The notes under the pieces are model-generated. The model ran no database searches. It had not been told where the DNA came from and was given only the letters and a program-made list of their open reading frames with translations. From positions 682,001 through 746,000 of the forward strand of contig NZ_CP051884.1 of NCBI RefSeq assembly GCF_012931845.1: a stretch of DNA of 64,000 nucleotides. Reading direction: 5' to 3'. Below are positions 26,837 through 36,007 of this stretch, one piece after another; the first letter of the stretch is position 1; each line of letters begins with the position of its first letter. The position numbers and the translations under genes are program-made. The stretch is from Cellulomonas taurus. GTDB taxonomy: Bacteria; Actinomycetota; Actinomycetes; Actinomycetales; Cellulomonadaceae.

Positions 26837-27648
26837 CCGCCGCCCCGGTCCGTCCCGCCGTGCGGCTCACCGTCGGCCAGCTCCGGGCGAGTGACGACCA
26901 CGCCGCCAACCGGGAGACGGTGCGCCGGGCGATCGACACCGCCGCCCAGGCCCGTGCCGACCTCCTGGTGCTGCCGGAGTACGCCAGCGGCTTCGACCCG
27001 CGGGGCACCGGACCGGAGCACGCCGAGCCGCTGGACGGGGAGTTCGTCACCCTGCTGCGCGAGCAGGCGTCGCGCAGCGGGGTGGCGGTGATCGCCGGGA
27101 CGATGCTGCCCGGTGACGGCGAGCGTGCCGTCAACGCGGTGGTCGCCGTGGACGGCACCGGGGAGCTGGCCGGGGTCTACCGCAAGGTGCACCTCTACGA
27201 CGCCTTCGGCCACCGGGAGTCTGACCGCCTGCTGCCCGGCCCGGTGGACGCGCCCCCGCTGGTGCTGGACGTGGCGGGTGTCCGGGTCGGGGTGATCACC
27301 TGCTACGACCTGCGGTTCCCGGAGTCGGCGCGGCGGGTGGTGGACGCCGGTGCCCAGGTGCTGGCGGTCCCGGCCGCCTGGGCACCCGGACCGTTGAAGG
27401 CGATGCACTGGCGCACCCTCGCCGTGGCCCGGGCGATCGAGAACACCGTCGTGGTCGCGGCCGTCGGGCAGGCAGGTCCGGGCACCACCGGCCGGTCCCT
27501 GGTGATCGGGCCGGACGGCGAGGTCGGGCTGGAGCTCGGCGATCAGCCGGAGCTGCGCACCGTCGACCTGGACCCCGGCCTGCTGGCCGAGGTGCGGGCG
27601 GGCAACCCGTCGCTGGCGAACCGCCGCTATCGGGTGGTGCCCGCCTGA
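26833..27648 (+). CDS. Carbon-nitrogen hydrolase (nitrilase superfamily)
   Basis: Amidase-type enzyme of 271 residues with the full Glu-Lys-Cys triad: Glu in LLVLPEYASGF, Lys in VYRKVHLYDAFGHRES, and Cys in GVITCYDLRFPE. Ends with the usual TVDLDPGLLAEVR and LANRRYRV. Closest in feel to omega-amidase/Nit-type enzymes that repair deaminated metabolites; with mca upstream, a role in detoxification by-products is possible but unproven. ATGA overlap with the repeat protein. Confidence 0.9.
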   Translation: MTAAPVRPAVRLTVGQLRASDDHAANRETVRRAIDTAAQARADLLVLPEYASGFDPRGTGPEHAEPLDGEFVTLLREQASRSGVAVIAGTMLPGDGERAVNAVVAVDGTGELAGVYRKVHLYDAFGHRESDRLLPGPVDAPPLVLDVAGVRVGVITCYDLRFPESARRVVDAGAQVLAVPAAWAPGPLKAMHWRTLAVARAIENTVVVAAVGQAGPGTTGRSLVIGPDGEVGLELGDQPELRTVDLDPGLLAEVRAGNPSLANRRYRVVPA

Positions 27649-27652
27649 CCCG

Positions 27653-27673
27653 TGCCGCGGTGCCGACGCGGCA
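27653..27673. terminator. Small bidirectional hairpin between nitrilase and trhA
   Basis: TGCCGCG (27653-27659) and CGCGGCA (27667-27673), 7-bp perfect stem, 7-nt loop, between convergent genes. Confidence 0.6.
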
Positions 27674-27679
27674 GGACGG

Positions 27680-28351
27680 TCAGCGCAGGACCGCGAGGCA
27701 GACGGCGGTGAAGTGGCACACGATCCCGACCACGGTCAGGGAGTGGAAGATCTCGTGGAAGCCGAACCAGCGCGGGCTCGGGTTGGGCTTCTTGAGGGCG
27801 TAGACCACCGCACCGACCGTGTAGGCGAGGCCGCCGACCGCGACCAGCCACACCACCGCCGGGCCGCCGTTCTCCGCGCGCCAGAACGACGGCAGGAACC
27901 AGACCGCCACCCAGCCCAGCGCGATGTAGCTCGGCACGTAGACCCAGCGCGGCGCCCCGAGCCAGAACACCCGCGCCAGCACGCCGACCAGGGCGCCTGC
28001 CCACACCACGATCAGCAGCGGCCGGGTGGTCGAGGTCGGCAGCAGGGCCACCGCCAGCGGGGTCAGCGTCCCGGCGATCACCAGGAAGATGTTGGTGTGG
28101 TCGAGGCGGCGCAGCACCCCCGCCACCCGTGGCGACCAGGTGCCCCGGTGGTAGACGGCGCTGGTGCCGAACAGCATCATCGCCGACAGGCCGAAGACCG
28201 CACACGCCCAGGTCAGCGCGACCGTCGGCGCGGACACCACCAACAAGATCGACGCCACCGTCACCAGCGGGAACATCCCGGCGTGGATCCAGCCACGCAG
28301 CGTGGGCTTGATCGCGGCGGCGAGCTGATCGGCGGTCTCGGCGACCTTCAC
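27680..28351 (-). CDS. trhA: PAQR/hemolysin III family membrane protein TrhA
   Basis: Seven-helix membrane protein of 223 residues related to progestin/adipoQ receptors. Family metal-site motifs are present: SAVYHRGTW with Ser and His in helix 2, DHTNIFLVIAGT, and the C-terminal GFHEIFHSLTVVGIVCHF with the two His ligands. In E. coli and Bacillus the homologue maintains membrane fluidity/energetics; the hemolysin name is historical. GTG at 28351 is set by AGGAGG (complement of 28357-28362). A near-perfect palindrome at 28393 lies just upstream. In M. tuberculosis the homologue is Rv1085c, also next to the prenyltransferase. Confidence 0.9.
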   Translation of the reverse strand: MKVAETADQLAAAIKPTLRGWIHAGMFPLVTVASILLVVSAPTVALTWACAVFGLSAMMLFGTSAVYHRGTWSPRVAGVLRRLDHTNIFLVIAGTLTPLAVALLPTSTTRPLLIVVWAGALVGVLARVFWLGAPRWVYVPSYIALGWVAVWFLPSFWRAENGGPAVVWLVAVGGLAYTVGAVVYALKKPNPSPRWFGFHEIFHSLTVVGIVCHFTAVCLAVLR

Positions 28352-28392
28352 GGCGACCTCCTGGGGCTGACGGATCGAATGGCCGGGACGAG

Positions 28393-28418
28393 CGTAACTT
28401 ACGGGACCGTAGGTTACG
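28393..28418. promoter_or_regulatory. 26-bp palindrome, likely operator of trhA
   Basis: CGTAACTTACGG-GA-CCGTAGGTTACG: 12-bp arms with one mismatch and a 2-bp centre, 41 bp upstream of the trhA start. Size and symmetry fit a TetR-family operator. No TetR gene is in the window. Confidence 0.6.
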
Positions 28419-28529
28419 GCGCTCTGCACAGATCCTCCCCGTGCGGCGCCGGGCACCGGCGCTGATCCGCCCCGTCGCTGCCGGTACGGTGATCCCCGTC
28501 CACTCCGACCTCGCCGAGGAGCAGCCACC

Positions 28530-29291
28530 GTGCGCCTGCCACACCCGTTGTACGGGCTGTACGAACGGCGCTTGGCCGCCTCGTTGCCCCGGGAGCAGCT
28601 GCCCCGGCACATCGGTGTGATCCTGGACGGCAACCGGCGCTGGGCGCGCAGCCTCGGCGAGTCGACCGCCACCGGTCACCGGCGTGGCGCCGACCGGATC
28701 GCCGACGTGCTCGCCTGGAGCGAGGAGGTCGGCGTCGAGGTCGTCACCCTGTGGATGCTCTCCACCGACAACCTCACCCGGGACCCCGCCGAGCTGACCC
28801 CGCTGCTCGGCATCATCGAGGACGCGGTGCGCGAACTGGCCGCCACCCGGCGCTGGCGGCTGCAGGCAGTGGGGTCGCTCGACCTGCTGCCCGAGCACAC
28901 CGCCGCGGTGCTGCGGGACGCGGAGGCCGCCACCGCCGACATCACCGGGCTGCACGTGAACGTGGCGATCGGGTACGGCGGACGGCGGGAGATCGCCGAC
29001 GCCGTCCGGTCCTACCTGCGCGAGCGAGCCGCCGACGGCGCCACCCTGGACGAGATCGCCGCGAGCTTCGACGTCGAGCACATCGCCGACCACCTCTACA
29101 CCAAGGGCCAGCCCGACCCCGACCTGGTGATCCGCACCTCCGGTGAGCAGCGCCTCGGCGGCTTCATGCTCTGGCAGAGCGTGCACACCGAGTTCTACTT
29201 CTGCGAGGCGTACTGGCCGGACTTCCGGCGGGTCGACTTCCTGCGCGCGATGCGCGACTACGCGGCCCGGGACCGGCGCCGGGGTCGCTAG
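28530..29291 (+). CDS. cis-Isoprenyl diphosphate synthase, short-chain type
   Basis: cis-Prenyltransferase of 253 residues adding isopentenyl diphosphate with Z geometry. Motifs: HIGVILDGNRRWAR with the catalytic Asp, GHRRGADRIADVL, TLWMLSTDNLTRDP, NVAIGYGGRREI, PDLVIRTSGEQRLGGFMLWQ and YFCEAYWPDFRRVDF. By place (after trhA) and by features such as LYGLYERRL it corresponds to M. tuberculosis Rv1086, which makes omega,E,Z-farnesyl diphosphate for decaprenyl phosphate, rather than the long-chain UppS. Chain length is inference. GTG start with GAGGA about 10 nt upstream. Confidence 0.9.
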   Translation: MRLPHPLYGLYERRLAASLPREQLPRHIGVILDGNRRWARSLGESTATGHRRGADRIADVLAWSEEVGVEVVTLWMLSTDNLTRDPAELTPLLGIIEDAVRELAATRRWRLQAVGSLDLLPEHTAAVLRDAEAATADITGLHVNVAIGYGGRREIADAVRSYLRERAADGATLDEIAASFDVEHIADHLYTKGQPDPDLVIRTSGEQRLGGFMLWQSVHTEFYFCEAYWPDFRRVDFLRAMRDYAARDRRRGR

Positions 29292-29427
29292 CCGTCGGCG
29301 GAGGTAACGCGCAGGTGAATTCTCCGGTGTGAGCCGCGACACACCCGACCGGTGCCGCAGGTCCGCGACGGCCCGGGCTTAGCGTCGCCGCAACGGATGG
29401 CACCCGCCGTCCTCGGGAGGCCGACCC

Positions 29428-29502
29428 ATGGAGCATCAGCTTCGCGGAGGAGGGCCGGATCCGGCTCGATTCCGGGTCCGGTCGCTCGCACTCCGTCGCT
29501 AG
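29428..29502 (+). CDS. Possible 24-residue leader peptide before phoH
   Basis: Short open frame ATG to TAG coding for a basic peptide beginning MEHQLRGGG and ending SLALRR. It has a good ribosome binding site GGGAGG (29415-29420, 7 nt before the ATG) and stops 10 nt before the PhoH start. Codon third positions are not strongly GC-biased, unlike real genes here, so it may be regulatory or spurious. Mycobacterial phoH2 also has a small upstream gene (PhoAT), but no sequence similarity can be claimed. Confidence 0.4.
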   Translation: MEHQLRGGGPDPARFRVRSLALRR

Positions 29503-29512
29503 GGAGTCAGCC

Positions 29513-30823
29513 GTGGTCAGCACTCCGGGCACTCGGACCCACGTCATCGACACGTCGGTCCTGCTTTCCGACCCGCGGGCGGTCACCCGCTTCGCCGAAC
29601 ACGACGTGGTGCTGCCGCTGGTGGTGATCACCGAGCTGGAAGGCAAGCGCCATCACGCCGAACTCGGGTTCTTCGCCCGGGCGGCCCTGCGGATGCTGGA
29701 CGAGCTGCGGCTCACGCACGGCGGGCTGGACGCGCCGATCCCGATCGGTGACCAGGGCGGGATGCTCTGGGTGGAGCTGAACCACACCGACCCGAACGCG
29801 CTCCCCGCTGGTTTCCGCCTGGGTGACAACGACTCCCGGATCCTCGCCGTCGCCGCCAATCTGGCGAAGGAGGGCAAGGACGTGACGGTGGTGTCCAAGG
29901 ACCTGCCGATGCGGGTCAAGGCGTCCGCGATCGGGCTGCGGGCGGAGGAGTACCGGCACGAGCTGGCCGCCGAGTCCGGGTGGACCGGGATGGACGAGGT
30001 GCAGCTGTCCGAGCAGCAGATGGCCGACCTGTGGGAGCACGAGTCGCTGCCGCTGCTCGACGTCGGCGCCGACGACCTGCTGTGCCACACCGGGCTGGTG
30101 CTGCACAGCCCCCGCGGATCGGCACTGGGCCGGGTCACCGCCGACAAGCAGATCCAGCTGGTGCGTGGCGATCAGGACGTGTTCGGCCTGCACGGTCGGT
30201 CGGCGGAGCAGCGGGTGGCCATCGACCTGCTCCTCGACCCGGAGATCGGCATCGTCTCCCTCGGCGGTCGCGCCGGGACCGGGAAGTCGGCGCTCGCGCT
30301 GTGCGCCGGGCTGGAAGCGGTGCTGGAGCGACGGCAGCACCGCAAGGTGATGGTCTTCCGGCCGCTGTACGCGGTGGGCGGCCAGGAGCTCGGCTACCTG
30401 CCGGGCAGCGAGGCCGAGAAGATGAACCCCTGGGCGCAGGCGGTCTTCGACACCCTGGGGGCGCTGGTCAGCCGCGAGGTGGTCGAGGAGGTGATGGACC
30501 GCGACCTGCTGGAGGTGCTGCCGCTGACCCACATCCGCGGCCGCTCGCTGCACGACGCCTTCGTGATCGTCGACGAGGCGCAGTCCTTGGAACGCAATGT
30601 GCTGCTGACGGTGCTGTCCCGGATCGGCCAGTCCTCGCGGGTGGTGCTCACCCATGATGTGGCGCAGCGGGACAACCTGCGGGTCGGGCGGCACGACGGC
30701 GTCGCGGCCGTGGTGGAGAAGCTCAAGGGCCACCCGCTGTTCGGCCACATCACGCTGACCCGCTCCGAGCGGTCGCCGGTCGCCGCGCTGGTCACCGAGA
30801 TGCTGGAGGGCCTGGAACTGTGA
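29513..30823 (+). CDS. phoH: PhoH family protein with N-terminal PIN domain
   Basis: Two-domain protein of 436 residues: N-terminal PIN RNase domain (about 8-145; acidic residues in [32 protein letters not shown] and [10 protein letters not shown]) fused to a C-terminal PhoH ATPase (Walker [15 protein letters not shown] near residue 248; Walker [22 protein letters not shown]). Mycobacterial PhoH2 of this build is an ATP-driven RNA helicase and ribonuclease. All key acidic residues are present. GTG start with AGGGAG (29501-29506). Its 3' end overlaps the convergent FUSC gene by 32 bp. Confidence 0.93.
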   Translation: MVSTPGTRTHVIDTSVLLSDPRAVTRFAEHDVVLPLVVITELEGKRHHAELGFFARAALRMLDELRLTHGGLDAPIPIGDQGGMLWVELNHTDPNALPAGFRLGDNDSRILAVAANLAKEGKDVTVVSKDLPMRVKASAIGLRAEEYRHELAAESGWTGMDEVQLSEQQMADLWEHESLPLLDVGADDLLCHTGLVLHSPRGSALGRVTADKQIQLVRGDQDVFGLHGRSAEQRVAIDLLLDPEIGIVSLGGRAGTGKSALALCAGLEAVLERRQHRKVMVFRPLYAVGGQELGYLPGSEAEKMNPWAQAVFDTLGALVSREVVEEVMDRDLLEVLPLTHIRGRSLHDAFVIVDEAQSLERNVLLTVLSRIGQSSRVVLTHDVAQRDNLRVGRHDGVAAVVEKLKGHPLFGHITLTRSERSPVAALVTEMLEGLEL

Positions 30824-31907
30824 CCGCCGGGGTCTCGGCCACCGGGTCGCCCGACTCGGTGGCCGGGGCTCCGGGACGGGCGGCTATCACCGCGACGGCG
30901 ACACCGATCACCGCGCCGACCAGCGTGTCCAGCCCGCGGTCGACCGCCAGCGTCACCGGGTCGGTGGCCCCGCCGATCGAGGTCATCAGCAACGCCATCG
31001 GGGTGATCGTGAGCATCGCCAGCCCGTAGTGCCGTCCGACGATCAGCTCCGTCACCACCTGCAGCACCACCACCAGTGCCGCGACCGCCCAGAACGGCAG
31101 CGGGGCCGCCAGCAGCGGCACCGCGATGGCCGCGCCACCCAGGGTGCCGAGCCCGCGCTGGATCGCTCGCTGGCCCATGTGGTGCACGTCCCGCCCGTGC
31201 AGCACGGCCGTCGCCCCCATCGCGGCCCAGGCCGGGTGCCCCCAGCCCGCGACCTCGGCGATCGCGCCCGCCGCGACCGAGGCGCAGAACACCAGCAGCC
31301 CGGAGCTGAGAGCGGCGGAGTCCGGCAGCAGGTCGCGCAGCCGGGGTGCGCTGCCCAGCGGCTGGCGGCGGACCAGCCGGAGCACGCCGTCGGCGTTGCA
31401 CACCAGCAGCGCGATCACGGCGCCGACCAGGGTGGTCACCGTGCGCTCGACGAGCGCTCCCTCACCCCCGGGTGCGAGCCCCGCACCCGCGGCGAACACG
31501 ATGATCGTCCCGCCGGGCGGCCCGCTGCGCAGGGCCGCGCAGGCAGCCGTCGCCAGGGCAGCGATCACTGCGACCGCCAGCAGCAGGACGACGGTGGGTG
31601 CGTCCCACCCGGTCAGGACGGTGCCAAGGGCGATGGTCGCGACGAGCGAGGCTCCGGCCAGGGTCATCAGCCGCCAGCGCCAGGCCGGCTCCTCGTCCCG
31701 GCCGTACAGCGAGGCGAGCGCGCCCAGGGCGGCGAACCCGGCCAGGTCGGCGTGCCCCGCCAGCGCCACGACCAGGAACGACACGGTCACCGTGATCCCG
31801 CAGCGCACGGCGCCGCCGAGGGTGCCGGACATCCGGTGGAACCGCATCGCGGCGCGGAACTGGTCGGGGTGGGCGAGGTCGCGGATCAACAGCAGGCGAT
31901 GGGGCAC
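30792..31907 (-). CDS. FUSC family membrane protein
   Basis: Integral membrane protein of 371 residues with two sets of about five to six helices, the layout of the fusaric-acid resistance/aromatic efflux FUSC family. A central cytoplasmic segment ([18 protein letters not shown]) separates them; the second half begins [33 protein letters not shown]. The C-terminus is Pro/Ala-rich. GTG at 31907 follows TAGAAT by 6 nt (leaderless). Divergent from a MarR regulator that probably controls it in response to an aromatic or other toxic compound. Confidence 0.85.
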   Translation of the reverse strand: MPHRLLLIRDLAHPDQFRAAMRFHRMSGTLGGAVRCGITVTVSFLVVALAGHADLAGFAALGALASLYGRDEEPAWRWRLMTLAGASLVATIALGTVLTGWDAPTVVLLLAVAVIAALATAACAALRSGPPGGTIIVFAAGAGLAPGGEGALVERTVTTLVGAVIALLVCNADGVLRLVRRQPLGSAPRLRDLLPDSAALSSGLLVFCASVAAGAIAEVAGWGHPAWAAMGATAVLHGRDVHHMGQRAIQRGLGTLGGAAIAVPLLAAPLPFWAVAALVVVLQVVTELIVGRHYGLAMLTITPMALLMTSIGGATDPVTLAVDRGLDTLVGAVIGVAVAVIAARPGAPATESGDPVAETPAVTVPGPPASR

Positions 31908-31913
31908 CCGGAG

Positions 31914-31942
31914 ATTCTACCCGAGTGTTTCACTGGTAAACT
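31914..31942. promoter_or_regulatory. Divergent leaderless promoters with MarR operator
   Basis: Minus-strand -10 TAGAAT (complement of 31914-31919) serves FUSC; plus-strand -10 TAAACT (31937-31942) serves marR, each 6 nt from its start codon. Between and over them lies GTTTCACTGGTAAAC (31927-31941), a palindrome with two mismatched pairs. Binding there would block both promoters. Confidence 0.55.
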
Positions 31943-31948
31943 ATCAAG

Positions 31949-32431
31949 GTGGACTACGTCGACCGCCTGCGCTCGGACTGGGCGCGCACAGCACCGGAGC
32001 TGGACACCGCGCCCGCGGAGGTGACAGCCCGGATCGCCCGGATCGCCGCGTTGGTCACCGCGGGGGTGGACGAGGCGCTGCGTGACGCCGGGATCACCCG
32101 GGGGGAACTCGACCTGCTCAGCGCCCTGCGTCGGGCCGACCGGCCGATGCGCGCCGCCGAGGTGTCCACCGTGACCCAGGCATCCGGCGCGGCCATCACC
32201 AAGCGGGGCGATGCCCTGGAACGCGCCGGGCTGATCGAGCGCACCGTGCCCGACCGGGACCGTCGAGGCGTGCTGCTCTCGCTCACCGACCAGGGCCGCG
32301 CCGCCGTGGACCGGCACATCCCGGCGCGCACCGAGGTCGAACGCGCCGCCCTCGCGGACCTCGATCCGACCGAGCAGGCACAGCTCGCCGCCCTGCTCTC
32401 CCGGATCCTGACCCGCATCGACCCGCACTAG
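31949..32431 (+). CDS. MarR family transcriptional regulator
   Basis: Winged-helix regulator of 160 residues: GITRGELDLLSALRRADRPMRAAEV, recognition region TVTQASGAAITKRGDALERAGLIERT, wing DRDRRGVLLSLTDQGRAAVD. The N-terminus (DYVDRLRSDWARTAPELD) is of the subgroup often found next to EmrB or FUSC exporters. GTG start 6 nt after TAAACT. Likely represses itself and the divergent FUSC gene. Confidence 0.9.
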   Translation: MDYVDRLRSDWARTAPELDTAPAEVTARIARIAALVTAGVDEALRDAGITRGELDLLSALRRADRPMRAAEVSTVTQASGAAITKRGDALERAGLIERTVPDRDRRGVLLSLTDQGRAAVDRHIPARTEVERAALADLDPTEQAQLAALLSRILTRIDPH

Positions 32432-32443
32432 CGCGCAGCCGCC

Positions 32444-32487
32444 GCCCGGGCCGTCCCCTGATGCACCGAGTGCGGGACAGCCCGGGC
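32444..32487. terminator. Bidirectional terminator between marR and fumC
   Basis: GCCCGGGC (32444-32451) pairs with GCCCGGGC (32480-32487), and GTCCC (32453-32457) with GGGAC (32474-32478), one C/A mismatch between them. It lies between convergent genes. Confidence 0.75.
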
Positions 32488-32497
32488 GCGCGCCGGC

Positions 32498-33913
32498 TCA
32501 GCGCGCGGGGCGGGTCATCGACAGCAGGTCGAGCGCCTTGTCCAGCTGCTCCTCGGTGAGCTCGCCACGGGCCACGTACCCGAGGTCGATCACCGCCTCG
32601 CGGACGGTGATCTGCTGGGCCACCGCGTGCTTGGCGATCTTCGCCGCCGCCTCGTAGCCGATCACCCGGTTCAGCGGCGTGACGATGGACGGCGAGGACC
32701 CGGCGTACGCCCGACCGCGCTCGACGTCGATCTCCAGCCCGTCGATCGTCTTGTCGGCCAGCACCCGCGCGGCGTTGGCGATCAACCGCTCGGACTCCAG
32801 CAGCGCCTGGCCCATCACCGGGATCTGCACATTCAGCTCGAAGGTGCCGCTGGCCCCGGCCCAGCCCACCGTGGCGTCGTTGCCGACCACCCGGGCGCAG
32901 ACCATCAGTACGGCCTCGCAGATCACCGGGTTCACCTTGCCGGGCATGATCGAGGACCCCGGCTGGAGGTCGGGGATCCGGATCTCGGCCAGTCCGGTGT
33001 TCGGCCCCGACCCCATCCACCGCAGGTCGTTGCAGATCTTGGTCAGGCTGACGGCGATCGTCCGCAGCGCACCGGAGAGCTCGACCAGCCCGTCCCGCGC
33101 GCCCTGCGCCTCGAAGTGGTCCCGGGCCTCGGTCAGCGGCAGGCCGGTGTCCTCGGCGAGCAGCTCGATCACCCGCTGTGGGAAGCCGTTCGGGGTGTTG
33201 ATCCCGGTGCCGACAGCGGTGCCACCCAGCGGCACCTCGGCCACCCGGGTCAGCGCGGCGGTGACCCGCTCGATGCCGTACCGGATCGCCGCCGCATAGC
33301 CGCCGAACACCTGGCCGAAGGTGACCGGGGTGGCGTCCATCAGGTGGGTGCGACCGGCCTTCACGTCGTCGGCGTGCCGGGCCGCCACCCGCTCCAGCGA
33401 CGTGGCGAGGTGGTCCAGTGCCGGCACCACGTCGTTGACCAGTCCGGCGGTGGCCGCGACGTGCACCGAGGTCGGGAACACGTCGTTCGACGACTGGGAC
33501 GCGTTCACCTGGTCGTTGGGGTGCACGTCGCTGCCCAGCGCCCGCGACGCCAGGGTCGCCAGCACCTCGTTCATGTTCATGTTGGAGCTGGTGCCGGACC
33601 CGGTCTGGAACACGTCCACCGGGAAGTGCGCGTCGTGCCGTCCCTCGGCGACCTCGTCCGCGGCGGCGACGATGGCCTGCGCGACGGCGGGGTCGACGAT
33701 GCCCAACTCGGCATTGGCCCGCGCCGCGGCCTTCTTCACCCGGGCGAGTGCGGCGATGTGCCCGCGCTCCAACCCGGTGCCGGAGATCGGGAAGTTCTCC
33801 ACCGCACGCTGGGTCTGGGCGCGGTACAGGGCATCGGCCGGGACCCGGACCTCACCCATCGTGTCGTGTTCGATCCGGTACTGACCGGCGGCGTCATCGG
33901 CGCTAGTGCTCAT
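32498..33913 (-). CDS. fumC: Fumarate hydratase class II
   Basis: TCA-cycle enzyme interconverting fumarate and malate, iron-independent class II type (471 residues). Signatures: [18 protein letters not shown] at the N-terminus, [33 protein letters not shown], the His-containing [14 protein letters not shown], and the catalytic loop [12 protein letters not shown]. Start ATG at 33913; a CAGGAT hexamer 8 nt upstream suggests a leaderless transcript. Carbonic anhydrase lies directly upstream on the same strand (22-nt gap). Confidence 0.96.
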   Translation of the reverse strand: MSTSADDAAGQYRIEHDTMGEVRVPADALYRAQTQRAVENFPISGTGLERGHIAALARVKKAAARANAELGIVDPAVAQAIVAAADEVAEGRHDAHFPVDVFQTGSGTSSNMNMNEVLATLASRALGSDVHPNDQVNASQSSNDVFPTSVHVAATAGLVNDVVPALDHLATSLERVAARHADDVKAGRTHLMDATPVTFGQVFGGYAAAIRYGIERVTAALTRVAEVPLGGTAVGTGINTPNGFPQRVIELLAEDTGLPLTEARDHFEAQGARDGLVELSGALRTIAVSLTKICNDLRWMGSGPNTGLAEIRIPDLQPGSSIMPGKVNPVICEAVLMVCARVVGNDATVGWAGASGTFELNVQIPVMGQALLESERLIANAARVLADKTIDGLEIDVERGRAYAGSSPSIVTPLNRVIGYEAAAKIAKHAVAQQITVREAVIDLGYVARGELTEEQLDKALDLLSMTRPAR

Positions 33914-33921
33914 GGCCGGTC

Positions 33922-33927
33922 ATCCTG
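33922..33927 (-). promoter_or_regulatory. -10-like hexamer before fumC
   Basis: CAGGAT on the minus strand, 8 nt before the ATG at 33913, in the short gap after the carbonic anhydrase gene. Confidence 0.3.
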
Positions 33928-33935
33928 CCATCCGA

Positions 33936-34589
33936 TCAGCGCTGCGGCTGCTCGCCCACGTCGCCGATCGCGGAGGTCAGGCGGGCCACCCCGTCGGAGA
34001 GCGCGTACTCCACGCCGACGACCGCGACCCGGCCCTCGTCGATAGCCTCGGCGATGGACACCGAGTACCCGCGCAGCATGTCCACCGTGTGCCGGACGTG
34101 CTCGTGGCCCAGCTCGGCCGCGGACACCTTGGTCAGATCGGTCTGACCGCCGTTCGGGTCGTGCGCCAGGGACACGATGGACGGGATCACCCGGTCCACC
34201 ACGGCCCGCACGAAGCCGCGTGCCTGCTCACCGGTGGTCAGCGCGGCGGTGGCGGCGGCGACGGCGCCACAGGACTCGTGGCCGAGCACCACGATCAGCG
34301 GGGCACCCAGGATCTCCACGCCGTACTCGATCGACCCGATCACGGTGGTGTCCAGGACGTGCCCGGCGGTGCGCACCACGAACAGGTCGCCCAGGCCCTG
34401 GTCGAAGATGATCTCGGACGCCACCCGGGAGTCGGAGCAGCCGAACAGCACGGCGAACGGGTGCTGCGAGGAGGTGACCTCGTTGCGCCGGTCGATGCCC
34501 TGCGAGGGGTGCTCCATCTCGCCGCGGACGAAGCGGTCGTTGCCTTCGCGCAGTGCGGTCCAGGCCTGGGCGGGGGTGAGCTGCGACAT
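33936..34589 (-). CDS. Beta-class carbonic anhydrase
   Basis: Zinc enzyme hydrating CO2 to bicarbonate, 217 residues. Zinc ligands are visible in VLFGCSDSRVASE (Cys and the Asp-Arg dyad) and LGHESCGAVAAA (His and Cys); FDQGLGDLFVVRTAGH is typical of beta-CAs. Cytoplasmic, no signal peptide. ATG at 34589 is chosen: a GACGAT hexamer lies 6 nt upstream and the protein then starts with the conserved helix. Supplies bicarbonate to carboxylases; may be cotranscribed with fumC. Confidence 0.93.
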   Translation of the reverse strand: MSQLTPAQAWTALREGNDRFVRGEMEHPSQGIDRRNEVTSSQHPFAVLFGCSDSRVASEIIFDQGLGDLFVVRTAGHVLDTTVIGSIEYGVEILGAPLIVVLGHESCGAVAAATAALTTGEQARGFVRAVVDRVIPSIVSLAHDPNGGQTDLTKVSAAELGHEHVRHTVDMLRGYSVSIAEAIDEGRVAVVGVEYALSDGVARLTSAIGDVGEQPQR

Positions 34590-34595
34590 GGGCCC

Positions 34596-34601
34596 ATCGT
34601 C
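34596..34601 (-). promoter_or_regulatory. -10 hexamer of leaderless carbonic anhydrase gene
   Basis: GACGAT on the minus strand, 6 nt before the ATG at 34589; the PH-domain gene at 62298 has the same hexamer and spacing. Confidence 0.35.
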
Positions 34602-34717
34602 CCACGCGCGACGCGCACAGCTCGCTCTTTCGACGTCCACCGGTGGCACACCACCTGCACACGGGGTAGCACTGAGCCAGACAACCCCGCACACGCAATC
34701 CATGAGGCAGGTGACTG

Positions 34718-36007
34718 GTGCAGAGACGGTCGAAGGCGATCGCCGCGGCAACGGGGGTGGTGCTGGCGGCGACGCTGGCCGCCTGTGCCCCCTCCGACGA
34801 CACCCCGGTGCTGACCTGGTACACGAATCCGGACGCCGGGGGGCAGGCGGCGCTCGCGGCGCAGTGCACCGAGGCGGCCGACGGTGCCTACCGGATCGAG
34901 GTCTCGGTGTTGCCCCGCGAAGCGAGCTCCCAACGGGAACAGCTGGCCCGGCGGCTGGCGGCGTCCGACTCCTCGATCGACCTGATGAGCCTGGACCCGC
35001 CGTTCATCCCGGAACTGGCCAACGCCGGCTTCCTGGCACCGGTGCCGGACGACGTGGCCCAGCGGGTCAGCGAGGACGTCGTCCAGGGTGCGCTGACCGG
35101 AGCCAGCTGGAACGACGAGCTGGTCACGGTGCCGTTCTGGGCCAACACCCAGCTGCTCTGGTATCGCACATCGGTGGCGGAGGCCGCCGGTCTGGACATG
35201 TCCACGCCGGTGACCTGGGACCAGGTGATGGACGCGGCCACGGACCAGGACAAGACCCTCGGCGTCCAGGGCATCAAGGCCGAGGCGCTGACCGTGTGGA
35301 TCAATGCCCTGGTCGAGTCGGCCGGCGGCCACATCGTCGAGACCCCGGAGGCCGACGCCGAGGACGTCGAGCTCGGCCTGGACTCGGACGCCGGGCGGGA
35401 AGCGGCGCGGATCATGGGCGAGATCGGCACCGAGCGCCTCGGCGGCGCCGGGCTGCCCACCCAGGACGAGAACGCCTCGCTGTCCCAGTTCCAGGGGGAC
35501 TCCGGCTCCTTCATGGTCAACTGGCCGTTCGTCTGGCCGGCCATGCAGGGCGCGGTGGACGACGGCACGCTGGACCAGTCGTTCCTCGACGACGTGGGCT
35601 GGGCGATCTACCCCCAGGTCACCGAGGGCGAGGACGCGGCACCGCCCTACGGCGGGATCAACCTCGGGGTCGGGGCGTTCAGCGAGCACACCGACCTCGC
35701 GTACCAGGCCGCCGAGTGCATCGTGGCACCCGAGAACCAGGCGGCGTACTTCGTCTCCGACGGCAACCCGCCGTCGAACACCAAGGCCTACGACGACCCG
35801 GAGGTGCAGGACACCTTCCCGATGGCGGACGAGATCCGTCAGTCGTTGGAGCAGGCAGCGCCCCGGCCGCAGACCCCGTACTACAACGAGGTGTCCCAGG
35901 GGCTGCAGGAGACCTGGCACCCGGCGACCTCGGTCGACCCGGACACGACGCCGACCATCTCCACCGATTTCATCCTGGCCGTGCTGCGAGGGGAGCGACT
36001 GCTGTGA
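34718..36007 (+). CDS. Sugar ABC transporter substrate-binding lipoprotein
   Basis: Extracellular family-1 solute-binding protein of 429 residues anchored as a lipoprotein: signal peptide with lipobox LAAC (cleavage before Cys near residue 23). The chain begins the binding fold at VLTWYTNPDAGGQAALAAQC and contains typical segments (VPFWANTQLLWYRTSVAEAAG, GINLGVGAFSEH). Gene order with two permeases and a MalK-like ATPase matches LpqY-SugABC of mycobacteria, which recycles trehalose; trehalose or another disaccharide is the best guess. GTG start at 34718, GAGGCAGG upstream. No LacI gene adjacent. Confidence 0.9.
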   Translation: MQRRSKAIAAATGVVLAATLAACAPSDDTPVLTWYTNPDAGGQAALAAQCTEAADGAYRIEVSVLPREASSQREQLARRLAASDSSIDLMSLDPPFIPELANAGFLAPVPDDVAQRVSEDVVQGALTGASWNDELVTVPFWANTQLLWYRTSVAEAAGLDMSTPVTWDQVMDAATDQDKTLGVQGIKAEALTVWINALVESAGGHIVETPEADAEDVELGLDSDAGREAARIMGEIGTERLGGAGLPTQDENASLSQFQGDSGSFMVNWPFVWPAMQGAVDDGTLDQSFLDDVGWAIYPQVTEGEDAAPPYGGINLGVGAFSEHTDLAYQAAECIVAPENQAAYFVSDGNPPSNTKAYDDPEVQDTFPMADEIRQSLEQAAPRPQTPYYNEVSQGLQETWHPATSVDPDTTPTISTDFILAVLRGERLL

